This document shows, piece by piece, positions 1 to 9,164 of a stretch of DNA of 20,991 nucleotides. The translations under genes were made by a program, and so were the position numbers. The notes under the pieces are model-generated. The model made no database searches. It worked only from the letters and a program-made list of their open reading frames with translations, and was not told where the DNA came from. The stretch is from Chara braunii (Eukaryota > Streptophyta > Charophyceae > Charales > Characeae). The stretch's first letter is position 1; each line of letters opens with the position of its first letter. The stretch covers positions 3,637,297 through 3,658,287 of the forward strand of contig BFEA01000075.1 of the NCBI GenBank assembly GCA_003427395.1. Reading direction: 5' to 3'.

Positions 1-164
1 AAAAAAAAAAAAAAAAAAAAAGTGTATATTTCCATGTTGTAGTGTAAGATTCATTCCGAGTTTCGTCAGCCTATGAATAGAAGTAGCCTCTCCCTATCTC
101 TCCGCGCGCATGGCTGGAACGTCGGGGTAGAGAAAGCGACACGCGCTCTATACCAACCTCCCCC

Positions 165-230
<66 letters not shown>

Positions 231-259
231 CGTGTCTCATTCTCTCTCTCTCTCTCTCA

Positions 260-314
<55 letters not shown>

Positions 315-330
315 ACTCGTTATATAATTA
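1..330. repeat. Poly-A and (TC)n / (AC)n microsatellites
   Basis: The window opens with a run of about 21 A. A (CT)n tract follows at about 162-229, then a (CA)n tract at about 262-312. Open frames across it are dipeptide-repeat artefacts (Ser-Leu and Thr-His runs) and are not genes. Confidence 0.95.
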
Positions 331-1112
331 GATAAGGTATTTTTGTTATATCAAATTTAAATAAATAAACGTCCATACAAGGCCCTATGATCCTATAGGG
401 TAAAAACATATTTACATATGTATTGTCAAACAGAGCTGCCCGGTAATATCACAGTGTATAAATTACAAAAAAAAAGAAAAAAAAAGAAAAAACAAAATGA
501 TTTCATTTTTCACCACTACTCCCCCCGCCAGTAAAGAATTCGGCGGACCGGTAGCACGAATTCATGAGGGGTACCGGTAGCCTACTGTAGAGAACCGGCA
601 AGGTGGCAAAAACGGAAATTTGCGAATTGGCGCGGCGTGTATTTCACGGTCTAAATGAAATTTTTAATTTTTTCTGATATTTTTCCTGGAAAGATCACAA
701 TGTAATCTACGGGAGACTATATGTTCAGGTTTTTCTGACGATTATTCTGAGCACGAAAAATCGCCAAAGCCGGAGTACGTTTTCCGTTGGCCGCAATTTC
801 GAAACGACTGTTCCCGCGCAATTTCGAAAACGGTGGTCACCATCCGAAAAAGCAGTCCACGGCTACCCGCGCGAACCGCGTCCCGCCAGAGGCCCAAAAA
901 GGGAGGGCCTGCTACCGGTACCTCACCCCAGGAAACCCACGCCAGGCCACGGGAACGGTACCACTAGCCCAGGACACCTCCCGTTTCTGCGAATTATTGG
1001 ACCGGTAGGCCGTTGCACGCGTACTTCACTGTTTTCCCTGGAGTTTCGAACTTGTCTTCGCCCGAACTTGGAGTGGACTGTTATTCCTGTGAATTCGAAA
1101 CTGTGCAGCGGT
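331..1112. other. Unassigned non-coding DNA with ACCGGTA motifs
   Basis: No gene is recognised. The left part is AT-rich with A-runs around 466-496. The right part is GC-richer. The motif ACCGGTA or a close variant recurs near 546, 571, 913, 953 and 1000. A 12-bp perfect inverted repeat, GGTACCGGTAGC (570-581) and GCTACCGGTACC (911-922), brackets about 330 bp. A 73-codon frame at 787-1008 has no recognisable domain and its composition gives no reason to think it is coding. Confidence 0.6.
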
Positions 1113-1935
1113 CACCCGTGGAGTTATTTCAAAAAAAAAAAACTCTTAGGGGGCCCGCTCAGTTCGGGATGTCTGTGTCTCTTGCGGCCGATGACGGATG
1201 TTCTTCTGAGTGATTCCCTGACTCAGCGGATGGTGGGAACCAACAGTCTGCAAAGTGTACTAGTGATGTGAGTAGATGATGTGCTGCTTTGCTCTGTGCT
1301 GGATGTATAGACTGACTGTCTGCACTCCGCCACTGCCTTGCTGTCCGTCATACTTGCTTTGCATGTCTTCCTCGCTGCTCTGCTGCCTTGCCACCCATCT
1401 GAAGGCAGGGCTTTCCGTATCCTTTGCTTGTGTATCGTGTACTTTGGTTGCCTTGGTTGGTGTAGCCTTGTGGTTCACTGCATTGTTGCCGAGCAGCTCG
1501 TCCGCTTCCCCTGTCGTTCCTCACAGTAGTTTTTGGTGTTGTGCAGTTGGGTTGCTCCAGCAGTGTCGCCTGGTGGTTCGCTGAGCTGTTGCCTGCTGGT
1601 ATGTGTGTGCGTGCCTTGTTGGTGGTTCTTCACTACGCGGTTGCCGCACTGTGCACTCGCTTCCCATCAGATTCTCGTTCCTTGCTGTAGTATTTGGTGT
1701 TGAGCGGCCGTGTTGCCTCCGCAGCTGTGCCTGGTGCTTCACTGGGTTGCTGCCCACACCATGTTCGGTTTTGGGACAGTCTGCCTTCAACAAGGTTCAA
1801 GGTGTGCATGACCCAATCCATCAATACGGGGATTCCACAGATTGTCAAGGGTTCAGCCTCCTTATGAGTCGGTGCAACTCTGACGAAACAATCTATCATC
1901 ATCAGCTTTTTTTTTCTTTTTTTTTTTTGGTGTTT
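1113..1935 (+). repeat. Hammerhead-bearing dispersed repeat, copy A
   Basis: This is one of three copies in the window (see 16345-17217 and 19545-20196). Blocks shared with the others are the CTTAGGGGG stretch after a short hairpin, the GGTGGGAACCAACAGTCTG block near 1231, a G/T/C-rich middle with loosely repeated TTGCCTTG-type words, the CAGTCTGCCTTCAAC block near 1778, and the ribozyme region at 1840-1893. A T-rich tract (about 1907-1929) follows. The 5' hairpin is GAGTT (1121-1125) with AACTC (1141-1145). An A-box-like TGACTCAGCGG near 1219 has one mismatch to the Pol III consensus. The left boundary is approximate. Overlapping frames on both strands are low-complexity and are not treated as genes. 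Confidence 0.7.
1840..1893 (+). ncRNA. Hammerhead ribozyme, degenerate copy A
   Basis: The architecture matches the intact copy at 20120. Stem III is GATTGT (1840-1845) with ACAATC (1888-1893), and the cleavage triplet is GTC (1844-1846). Stem I is AAGG with CCTC around loop GTTCAG and has an A-C mismatch. Stem II is GTCGG with CTGAC and has one wobble. The 3' core box GAAA (1885-1888) is intact, but the 5' box reads CTTATGA (1861-1867), replacing the essential G5 with U. From established hammerhead chemistry this copy should be inactive. Confidence 0.75.
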
Positions 1936-2150
1936 TGGGTTTTGGTACTCGGTACTTTTTTTGCCTGTTGCTTGTTGTCTTGTGTGCTGCATGTCTGCTA
2001 GGGTGTTGTGCCCTCCTGCCTCCCCCGTGCCCTCCATGTGATGTGTTGCCTCTGAGTCACTGCTTTTGCCTTGCTGTTGCTTCTCGTCTTTTCCCTGTCT
2101 TGTGTGCTGCATGTGTGTTTGGGTGTGGTGCTCGACTGTTCAGGATGCCT
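1936..2150. repeat. T/G-rich tail with a 120-bp direct repeat
   Basis: The block TGTCTTGTGTGCTGCATGT occurs at 1976-1994 and again at 2096-2114, a period of 120 bp in G/T/C-rich sequence. It resembles the T/G-rich linkers after repeat copies B and C and may be part of the same extended element. No gene is seen. Confidence 0.5.
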
Positions 2151-2304
2151 TAAAGTTTTTAGAGTTGTCAGGAATGGGTTGGATGGGAATGTCGAAGATT
2201 GTTTTTCGGGGTCACAAAATGGAATGGTTTGCGGTGAATATCTTGTGTATGACTGGTTAGGCTGTTTTGAATGGAGCCATAGCATAGTATGCTATGCAGA
2301 CAGT

Positions 2305-2307
<3 letters not shown>

Positions 2308-2347
<40 letters not shown>
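2308..2347. repeat. (CA)n microsatellite
   Basis: Uninterrupted CA dinucleotides of about 40 nt, preceded by a short hairpin (GCATAG-TATG-CTATGC) at about 2280-2297. Confidence 0.97.
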
Positions 2348-2350
<3 letters not shown>

Positions 2351-2677
2351 GCTGTGCAAACCCCCATCTGCAGTCCGAGCCCTTTTCAGATGGCCGGTCC
2401 GGCAGGCCGGTCTAAACCCCTTTCGTTCGTCGGACTCATTCCAGCAACCCTACGGGGGCCACGTACTGAGGGGACATTCGCACTTGGATGCTTTTGCTGG
2501 CATTTGGCCTTGATTCTGACCGGGTACATCCTGGACAATGTCATCATGTGAGTGAGGATGGTGCAACATCTCTTGGTGAAATGAGTTTGACCAAGAGAGG
2601 AGCACTGCCATTTGAAGGCAGCATTGATTCACCATTTCAGATTTTTTTCCCCTCCTAGGGAATCTGGCCTCCAGATT
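2348..2677. other. Unassigned stretch, no gene seen
   Basis: Mixed-composition DNA with a GC-rich self-complementary patch near 2393-2411 (GGCCGGTCCGGCAGGCCGG). Short frames on both strands have no recognisable domain. A GTGAGT...CAG pair (about 2547-2640) superficially resembles intron borders, but no exon is identifiable. Confidence 0.5.
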
Positions 2678-2954
2678 GTAACAGCCATTTCGTCACAACG
2701 GACATATTATATTTTTTGAAAGAAATTGAAATTGAGTTTTTGGGCCGAAATCTGGTCCAAAGTTTTGGCTCCTGGGGTCCGGCGTTCCTAGAACGCCGGA
2801 CCCCCAAGATGTATCTGGTCTCCGCTTGAGGTCAGATACATCTAGGGGGTCCAGGAGCCAAAAATTTGGACCGGATTTCGGCCCAAAAACTCAATTTCAA
2901 TTTCGTTCAAAAAAATATAATATGTCCGTTTTGACGAAATGGCTGTTTTGTTAC
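2678..2954. mobile_element. Nested fold-back (MITE-like) element
   Basis: A long inverted repeat of about 100 bp per arm: left arm 2678-2776, right arm 2851-2954, with only a few mismatches and short indels. The centre holds two further perfect hairpins: 2774-2787 with 2791-2804 (14 bp, 3-nt loop CTA) and 2807-2817 with 2833-2843 (11 bp, 15-nt loop). No coding capacity is evident. This is the architecture of a non-autonomous fold-back or MITE-type transposon. No clear target-site duplication was recognised. Confidence 0.8.
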
Positions 2955-3540
2955 CTTTTCCTGGGGAATATCCATGAATGTATTGGAAATTTTGTTGAAA
3001 TGCCCCTGAAAGTTGCCATATTTCTCCAGGTGCCCCTAAACATAGGGGTATCGTCACATACACCTGAAACTTTGTGAGAGGCCCCTAATACTTTGCAAAG
3101 TACCCGACTTGCCTATTGGCCTGGGAATCTCCTTCAGATGCCCCTACCGGGCCCAATGCAACTTCTCCATATGCCCCAGCATGCCACACCCTTGGTGGAA
3201 AACTTTGCACATGCCCTACTGGTACTGGGCAAGTGTTCAGGTTGCCCGTCCACCTGTTCCACTCTGAGGCAGCGTCATCCAGGTCAGATTCTTCCATGCC
3301 ACGCACCTTTCTCTTCGTCACACCTTTCTTCCTACAATTGCCTGGCTTTCTCCTCCTCTTCCTCCTCCTCCTCCTCCTCCTCCTCGATCTTCGTCCCCGT
3401 ACCTCCTCCTCTACTCCCACCTTTCCTCCTCAGCTACCTACCTTGTCATCCTGTCTCCATTTCCATCACCTTCCCTCTGCCTCTCCTCTTTTGTGACAAA
3501 CTCGTAGGCTATGTATACGGGAAGTTCAACCACTGAGGTC
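2955..3540. other. Non-coding stretch with TGCCCCT repeats and a (TCC)n tract
   Basis: The word TGCCCCT or a truncated form occurs at 3001, 3031, 3081, 3139, 3172 and 3212. Several are followed by ACTTTG-like words, suggesting a badly decayed tandem repeat. A TCC trinucleotide tract lies at about 3350-3385. Frames of 147 codons (plus) and 111 codons (minus) cross it. Both owe much of their length to the tract (poly-Ser or poly-Arg) and show no recognised domain, so no gene is called. Confidence 0.5.
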
Positions 3541-3660
3541 CCCGCCTATGTATCCCGGTGGCCGCCGACCGCCCCGGTCATGACCGCGGCCATGACGGGG
3601 GGGGCGCGGTCATGACCGCGGAGGTCATGGCCTTTGCGGCCACATGGCGGCCTGTGGTGG
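3541..3660. repeat. GC-rich palindrome cluster
   Basis: The word GGTCATGACC or parts of it repeat here. A perfect 16-bp palindrome, CGCGGTCATGACCGCG, lies at 3605-3620. The segment just left of it can fold as CCCC-GTCATG against CATGAC-GGGG with one bulged G. No coding potential is seen. Confidence 0.75.
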
Positions 3661-3692
3661 GGGGGGTTCGGGGTTGGGGTTGGGGATTGGGG
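3659..3692 (+). other. TTGGGG-type G-quadruplex tract
   Basis: Five runs of at least four G (3659-3666, 3670-3673, 3676-3679, 3682-3685, 3689-3692) are separated by loops of 2-3 nt (TTC, TT, TT, ATT). The pattern satisfies the usual G-quadruplex rule and resembles a short TTGGGG telomere-like array. Confidence 0.8.
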
Positions 3693-3719
3693 TTGCACAA
3701 CCCCTTCCCTACACCGTAG

Positions 3720-3810
3720 GCAAAAAAAAAAAAAAAAATCCTTCCGGTTTTTGTCTAAAATATTCGATTTCAAAAAAAGAAGAAGTGTCACTGATTGATT
3801 GATTGATAGA
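3720..3810. repeat. Poly-A tract and (TGAT)n
   Basis: An A-run of about 17 nt at 3722-3738, then an A-rich patch near 3772 and four to five TGAT units at about 3790-3808. The same tetranucleotide borders two modules further right (15977-16213 and 17517-18515). Confidence 0.85.
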
Positions 3811-4260
3811 TTGTGGTTGGTTTAGGGGCTCGTCAGACACTCCTCCGGGACGCAAAATCCCCAAGGAATTGTTCGTTCCACCTATCCTCGGGGATGCAAT
3901 AAAAAAAAAAAACGTGAAAACACTTGTAAGGAAATTCCTCGGGCAATAGGACAAGGACCTCGCGAGGTCCCTTGGGCACAAGAAATCCACGTTTCACGGA
4001 AAGGAGAGGGCACGCGCGTAGAGAGACGTTACAGCCGAGAATCTGGGTCGTGGCGGCACCCTATTGGCTGAAGGCCTGAAGCACAACTGTTTTTTTTTTT
4101 GTTTTCTTTTTTCTTTTCTGACATCGCTCTTAGGGAATGTCCTCGGGCGACATCCCCAAGGACAGGTGGAACGACGACCCATATTTCCTTTCGAACCATT
4201 AGGAATTTTTCCTACTGCCCAAGGATTTCAAAAGGAGAGTCTAATGACGCTGTGACAAAC
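3811..4260. other. Non-coding DNA with interleaved inverted segments
   Basis: The segment near 3870-3896 is nearly complementary to one near 4155-4182 (shared core CGTTCCACCT). The segment near 3930-3950 is nearly complementary to one near 4206-4228. The order is 1, 2, 1', 2', so the pairs interleave and do not nest as in a simple hairpin. A perfect 16-bp palindrome, GGACCTCGCGAGGTCC, lies at 3955-3970. No gene is recognised. Confidence 0.5.
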
Positions 4261-4808
4261 CACTTTCTGTAACGCGCGAGTTTCTGCGTGGTTGCAACGA
4301 GGGGTCCTAAGCTGGGAAGATTGGGCCAATTACGGGAAATCGTGATCGGTGGAAAATTGCATCAGTACCCTTGCTTCTTCGTCTTTTTCGTTGCTTCTTC
4401 GGGGCTGGGAGTGTCCTGGGACGGCCGGTTGAGTGATTGGTCGGATGGATGTCTGGCACGCCACCGCGCGCGCGATTAATAAATGTCGATGTCGTTTCTT
4501 TTGGTTCGGTTTCGATCTTTTTGGGCGCGGACATCGCGCGGGAAATTGCTTCGTTCTTTTTTTAAATTCCTCTTGGATCTTTTTTGAATTTTGTCGAGCC
4601 CCCTATGGCTCTCGGAATTTCGGACTTTCCTTCTGGAATTCGTGCTTTTGCTTTTTCGCATTAGATAGGAATTTAGGAATTCAGTAATTAGGATTTTTCC
4701 TGCCGCACGGCGCCTTTTGTTTACGCGCTTCTTCATGCGGCTGCAACGGTACTCTGATTAGTGGGCGCCCTTAATCGTATGTGTAACTGTAATTTTGGGC
4801 GGGCGTCA
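4261..4808. other. Flank of the retrotransposon, nothing recognised
   Basis: T-rich, non-repetitive sequence with only short frames. The octamer GGGCGTCA at 4801-4808 recurs at 15959-15966 just past the 3' LTR. It is a candidate target-site duplication, and so a candidate left edge of the element. Part of this stretch could instead belong to U3. Confidence 0.4.
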
Positions 4809-5025
4809 TTGTAACTGTATCTCTCTTCTTGCACTTCGTCTCTCCCACCCTCTCTCTCTTTCTTTTGCTGAAATTTTGTAAGCCGCGGCTTGCATGCTCG
4901 GATCGATGCGTGGAGAAGGGTTACGTCCCCCACGCCGCGGCCGATCATGCAGAACGCAGACGTTCCCTCTCTAATCTTCACTCTAAGTCTTGGTAACTCC
5001 GTGTTCTTCGCGCATGCATGCACGC

Positions 5026-5031
5026 TATAAA
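5026..5031 (+). promoter_or_regulatory. TATA box of the LTR promoter
   Basis: TATAAA sits about 50 bp upstream of the point where homology to the 3' LTR begins (5077). That spacing is compatible with transcription starting roughly 25-35 bp downstream and with R starting around 5055-5077. It is the best core-promoter candidate in U3. Confidence 0.55.
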
Positions 5032-5906
5032 TTTCGGTTGCGCGATTAGTCAGCTCTCTTAACCCGTTGTTGGAAGCTCGGGGTTGCGCGATCAGGAGGG
5101 GTCCGCACACGAGCGAAGTAAGAGGTGAGTAGAGTAGGAGTTTGGCGACCCGGCGGGCTGGTGCCGAACGCGCGGGATTGACGTGGGCCACGACGGACTG
5201 TGGGCACGGGCGAATCCGACGGTTGCGGGAGGACTAAGCGGGGTGACAACTTCGTAGGTTGGTGCGCGACGACGGACTGTCCGCATCGGAGAGAGAGAGA
5301 GAAAGGAAGGAGAGTTGAGGTCGATGGATGCGGATTTGATGTTTCTTTGTCTCTTCCCCCTCTCTACCTGTGTACATACATTTTGATTGCGGCTCCGGGC
5401 GGTTTACCCGTTCTTATTTCTGATTCGGTTTTATGAAATCTGGGCTTGGGTTCTTCTTTGCTCACATTTGTCCTTGCGATGTCCGTCCTGCTCGCATTAT
5501 GTGTATGATTGCCGAATGTATGAACGTTATGACTAATTGTCTATCTTTTTGCTGAGAATCCTTGTCCCTACGTTATGTCTGTGTCGAATCTTTGCCTGCA
5601 CTTGTTGTCGCTGTAGATGGGATAGGAATTTGGCCCCGATAGTGGGTTTGTTCTTGCCTTTGCTTATCCCACAACGGGGGTCGCGATATGGTCCCGCGAA
5701 CGCCGCATGAGAACACGTGTAAACGCGATCCGAGTCGCGCCCTTACACGCATCGCCGTGCGTCGACTCGCTCACCCCAAAAAGGAATTGCGGCAGACCTA
5801 TCATCCCGTACGAGCACGTTGAGGCGCCACTAAGTCTGCCTGCTCTACACGTGCTCATGCGCGGTGATGGTATCCCGACCCGCGCTATCCCACCGACGAT
5901 GATACC

Positions 5907-6245
5907 ATGACGCGATCTTGGGGCTCAGACTCATCCTATGACCCGGACTATTTCACCCCTATAATAAACGAGCTCATAAGGACACGATACCCCTGTCACA
6001 CGGAGAATCGGCTATGTCCGCGGGAATTCCACTGTGCCACCACTAGTGACCCTCAGTGCTCTGATTTCCCTTCCCCCGACCACACCTACTACTTCACCCA
6101 CCCTGGATTTGTTATCATCACCACCAGTTTCCCTCCTTTCCGTCTTCTTCTCTCGTATCATCAACTCGGTGTCGTTCCGTGGCCGGCCATAGCCCCCTAT
6201 TGGCCCAGCACGTTTTGTGTGAATTGCCGACGTAGCGGCGAATAG
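5907..6245 (+). pseudogene. ORF inside the 5' LTR, truncated by a nonsense change
   Basis: A 112-codon frame starting MTRSWGSDSSYDPDYF and ending CVNCRRSGE. The same frame with nearly the same protein is in the 3' LTR (15320-15688), so it is an inherited LTR feature. Here the frame stops at TAG (6243-6245) where the 3' copy reads CAG, a C-to-T change. Past that stop, the frame stays open through Pro/Arg-rich codons for roughly 50 more residues. The ATG overlaps the TGA of a preceding frame (5707-5910) as ATGA. No known domain is recognised. It could be a chance open frame in a GC-rich LTR. Confidence 0.4.
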
Positions 6246-6545
6246 AGAGCTCCGGAATTCCGAAGGCCCAACCCAGGCACGCGGCGACCTGCGCCACGTG
6301 GCGGCCCTCGAGGGCCTAACTTTTCGGGACCACCTCCACCACGGAGGGACTTCCCCGTAACCCGTCGCCCACAGTGCCCCGGCGCCATCAGACCGTGAGT
6401 CCCTTGCGCCCACACCCCTTACTCACCTAATTGCATCCATACCCTTAAGACTCCCCCACTTTCCCCAAAAATCCTTGGCACACCCCTTTTCGCACTTCCT
6501 GGCCCACACCCCACTCCGGTCAGGAGGTCGCGCTGGGCGTGAGGT

Positions 6546-6557
6546 TGGTATCGGAGC
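6546..6557 (+). other. Primer-binding site (initiator tRNA-Met)
   Basis: TGGTATCGGAGC differs by one base from TGGTATCAGAGC, the familiar primer site complementary to the 3' end of initiator tRNA-Met used by many plant and algal LTR elements. It lies exactly where the homology between the LTRs ends, which fixes the 5' LTR boundary and the start of minus-strand DNA synthesis. Confidence 0.85.
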
Positions 6558-6699
6558 CCGACACGTGGCTAGGGTCTTAGGATTGATAGCACGTTAATTA
6601 GGCGACCTGGCTAACCGTGGGCGGCCTCGCCCTCGGAATGAGCATAGACGCGACCCTATCGTCACCCGAAGCAGATCGGCTAACCGACGAGCAACCAAT
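6558..6699 (+). other. Untranslated leader before gag
   Basis: This is the 142 nt between the primer-binding site and the chosen gag ATG. Packaging signals would be expected here, but none can be recognised by eye. A frame starting at 6617 in another register overlaps gag and is treated as a shadow. Confidence 0.5.
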
Positions 6700-8162
6700 A
6701 TGGCTGCCAATGTGCAAAATCCGGTTCCGCAGCAAAATGCTAATCCACCTAATCAACCTGCCCCACGTGCACGAGCTCCAATGTCGCCACCAGATCTCTA
6801 TCTATTTGATCCGGCGCACCATCTCGCAGGAGCATGGCTGGCCACGCTTAGAGCACAACAGTATGATGATCACGAAGCACAGATCAACATTCCGGCTCGA
6901 ATGGGAGGAGACACTCATCATTGGTATAGTACCTATGTATGGGTGGATCTACCGACCTTCGAACGGGATTTCATGAATCGATTTGATTATGTCCACCCTG
7001 AGCAAGCGTTGTACATGATCAAGGACCGAGTGCAGAAACCGCTCGAATCCGTTGCGGAATATCGAAACCGGTTCTACCGAATGTTCGTAAAAACTGAGCG
7101 AGGTGAGCAAGTAGGGAGAGATCTGTTTATTGACGGACTCCGCAGTCGAACAATAAGGGTTAAGTTGCGAAAGCAGTTTTCCCCCATCACTCATACGCTA
7201 CAACAAATTATGGCTGCTGCGGAAGAAATGGAACGGAAGTTCGCGGCAAAATTCTAGGAAGGAGAAGATTACCCTAGAAACGGAGACTCGACCGAGCTCG
7301 CTCGAGCAAGAGCAGAGTTGGCTGCTTTACAGAACAAATTTGAAAATATGGGGTTTGTATCAGGACCTGTCACCTATATGGAACAGATAGGCCCCAAACG
7401 AGTAATCCTAAGTGAGATCCCGAGCATCTCTGCTCCTATGATGCCCCCGCCCGTCAGGGCATTACCCCCGCCGCCGGTGGAGGCTCCTGTACGATCAAAC
7501 GAATCGGCGGTCATCTTCAAACTAACCAAAACTTTGATTAGTTTGATCCAAGAAAGCAAAAGGAGCAGCGAGAGCACAATGCTCAGTTGGAAGCCATGAT
7601 GAGGAACATGCGACCTATTGCAGTGCGTGCCCCTCCGATGCAACAAGGATTAGCCCCCGCCCCGACTCTCGGAGGGGCTACGAACAATCTGAATGTTTGC
7701 TACGCCTGTCATCAGCCCGGACATCTAGCCCGTGATTGCCCCCACCGACCCCCACAACAGCGGATCGGAGTCGCACCTATGGCTGCGGCCCCCATCGCCA
7801 ACGGACCTGGACGAGTTGGGGCCTTAATGGAAGAAGTAGAGGGTGGGGGAAGTGCCTTGGCCACCACGGAAGAGGCCGCCGAGCTAATTCCGCTAGATCA
7901 GTATGTGTCGCTGGGATATCCTGGGCTAGGAATGATCGAAACAATCAGACCAGCGCCAGAACCAAAAGAGGTGGCGGAGTGGCGACCGTCCTTAGGAGAA
8001 ATGGAGTCGGGAGGACCCACCTTCGTCACAGGAGAGATCGATGTACGTAACATCATCCGAGCCTTGGACCATCGGATTCCCCTTCCGATCGGTCATCTAC
8101 TCTCGATCTCCGAGCAAGCCAACGAGCGAATGTTACAGCACTGTAAAGCGAATCGAAAGTGA
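6700..8162 (+). pseudogene. gag: gag: capsid and CCHC nucleocapsid, broken
   Basis: This is the structural protein that forms virus-like particles and packages the element's RNA. The start at 6700 is in good context and begins MAANVQNPVPQQN. The first part (to 7257) matches the gypsy capsid ('retrotrans_gag') pattern: a W-x8-F block (WVDLPTFERDFMNRF), then basic helical segments. A TAG at 7255-7257 interrupts the frame, which then continues to about 7560. A frameshift near 7556-7575 moves it to the frame of KEQREHNAQLEAMM. A CCHC zinc knuckle, CYACHQPGHLARDC, lies at 7698-7739. The product ends at TGA 8160-8162, in the same frame as the protease. That stop may be a natural gag/pol boundary or, more likely, a mutated CGA codon. 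Confidence 0.85.
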
Positions 8163-9164
8163 TTCGCTCTCGCCCGAGCACCGAACGTAAAAGCCAAAGG
8201 CCCCGCGCCGGAAGAAAACCCAACAAGCACTCCGGATCCGATACGAATAGGATTAATTCAGAAACACGATCATTTCCTACGGATTAAACCCATTTCGTGG
8301 AAATCCGCAGAGTGCGATATAGAAATTTGGGAAATTCCTTACAACGCCATTATAGACTCAGGAGCAGCTATGTTGGCTATTTCACTAAGAGTGGTCGAAA
8401 GGGCAGGTAGGAAAAACGATCTGATCATGCTCACCGAGAAAGATCAACTCGTTTCGGCAGATGAGGAAAAAATTAAAACTGTGGGGAGAATGGCCAATGT
8501 CACCTTTCGATTAGGAAAAGTATACGCGCTTGGGGATGTCGTAGTACTAGATGTTAATACGTACGACGTTCTTTTCGGACTTCCCGCTCTTCTAGCGTTA
8601 CGAGCAAACCTGGATTTCGAACGACGATCGATCGTCCTCCGAAATACAGGAGGAAAACCCTACGTTGTGCCCATGCGATTGATCCTTCGCACTACTATTA
8701 ACGCGGTTCCGCGGGTTTCGCCGATGATGGCAGGGACTCTCCGCATGATCTCCTGGGACGAACCTGCAGAAGGAAAATCATATGATGATGCGAAAAGCAG
8801 TGACGAAGATGATCCGGAGATCTTGAAATTGGTACGACAACGCGTTTACTACCCGCCGCCCAAAACGATAGCGGGAACGATGCAACTAACCAGCCGAAAA
8901 ATTCAAAGGACCAAGGCGATGATTTTGGGAGAGCCCCTTGTGCAGATTTCGAGGATGGTCGACTCTTCGGAACCCCCTCAAACTTTGCACGAAGGGATCA
9001 CCCCTCTCCTCGCCAGGTATAGCGATAAAAAGCATTATTGCGACATTACGGAACTGCCTAAGTCTTTACTAACATCGGCTAAAGAAGTGAGATTATTACG
9101 CTTGGGGGCGGAAGCAAGCTCTTTGGAACCCCTGGGCGTTTTGAAGCAGAAACAGACGGACTGA
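8163..9164 (+). pseudogene. pol: pol: aspartic protease and linker to RT
   Basis: A retropepsin-type protease that would cleave the Gag-Pol polyprotein. The frame is open from just after the TGA at 8160 and has the catalytic motif IIDSGAA (DSGA at 8355-8366). About 75 residues later it has YDVLFGLPALLAL, which corresponds to the conserved ILGxPxL flap/C-terminal block. The domain spans about 8270-8690. The remainder to 9164 is a linker of no recognised fold, rich in acidic and basic residues. A frameshift at about 9120-9140 separates this frame from that of RT; the alternative frame reads FEAETDGLRIKIATKE and leads into RT. The first in-frame ATG (8370) lies after the active site, so it cannot be the true start. 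Confidence 0.85.

Larger units (their letters stand above)
4809..6545 (+). repeat. 5' LTR (U3-R-U5)
   Basis: From 5077 to 6545 this is matched by the 3' LTR at 14454-15957. The right edge is set by the primer-binding site starting at 6546. The U3 portion (before 5077) has no counterpart in the 3' copy, so its left limit is inferred from the candidate target duplication. Compared with the 3' copy it lacks 34 nt near 5690. There the two copies differ exactly between two TATG tetranucleotides, as expected for a microhomology deletion. An (AG)n run lies at about 5289-5303. Confidence 0.75.

Noticed and set aside
73-327. Frames across (TC)n and (CA)n tracts (also at 19137-19595 and on the minus strand at 19059-20016)
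   Set aside because: Their length comes only from dinucleotide repeats without stops.
787-1008. 73-codon frame as a gene
   Set aside because: No domain, no conserved neighbour, and it overlaps the ACCGGTA repeat region.
2547-2640. Possible intron (GTGAGT...CAG)
   Set aside because: Short consensus words only, with no flanking exon of recognisable coding sequence.
3085-3420. Minus-strand 111-codon Arg-rich frame
   Set aside because: The Arg run is the reverse of a (TCC)n tract. The rest is not recognisable.
3659-3692. True telomere end
   Set aside because: Fewer than six units, imperfect, and internal to unrelated sequence on both sides.
8160-8162. TGA as a reassigned sense codon
   Set aside because: All three stop codons occur in frame through the element, and frameshifts are present too, so ordinary decay explains them better than a variant genetic code.
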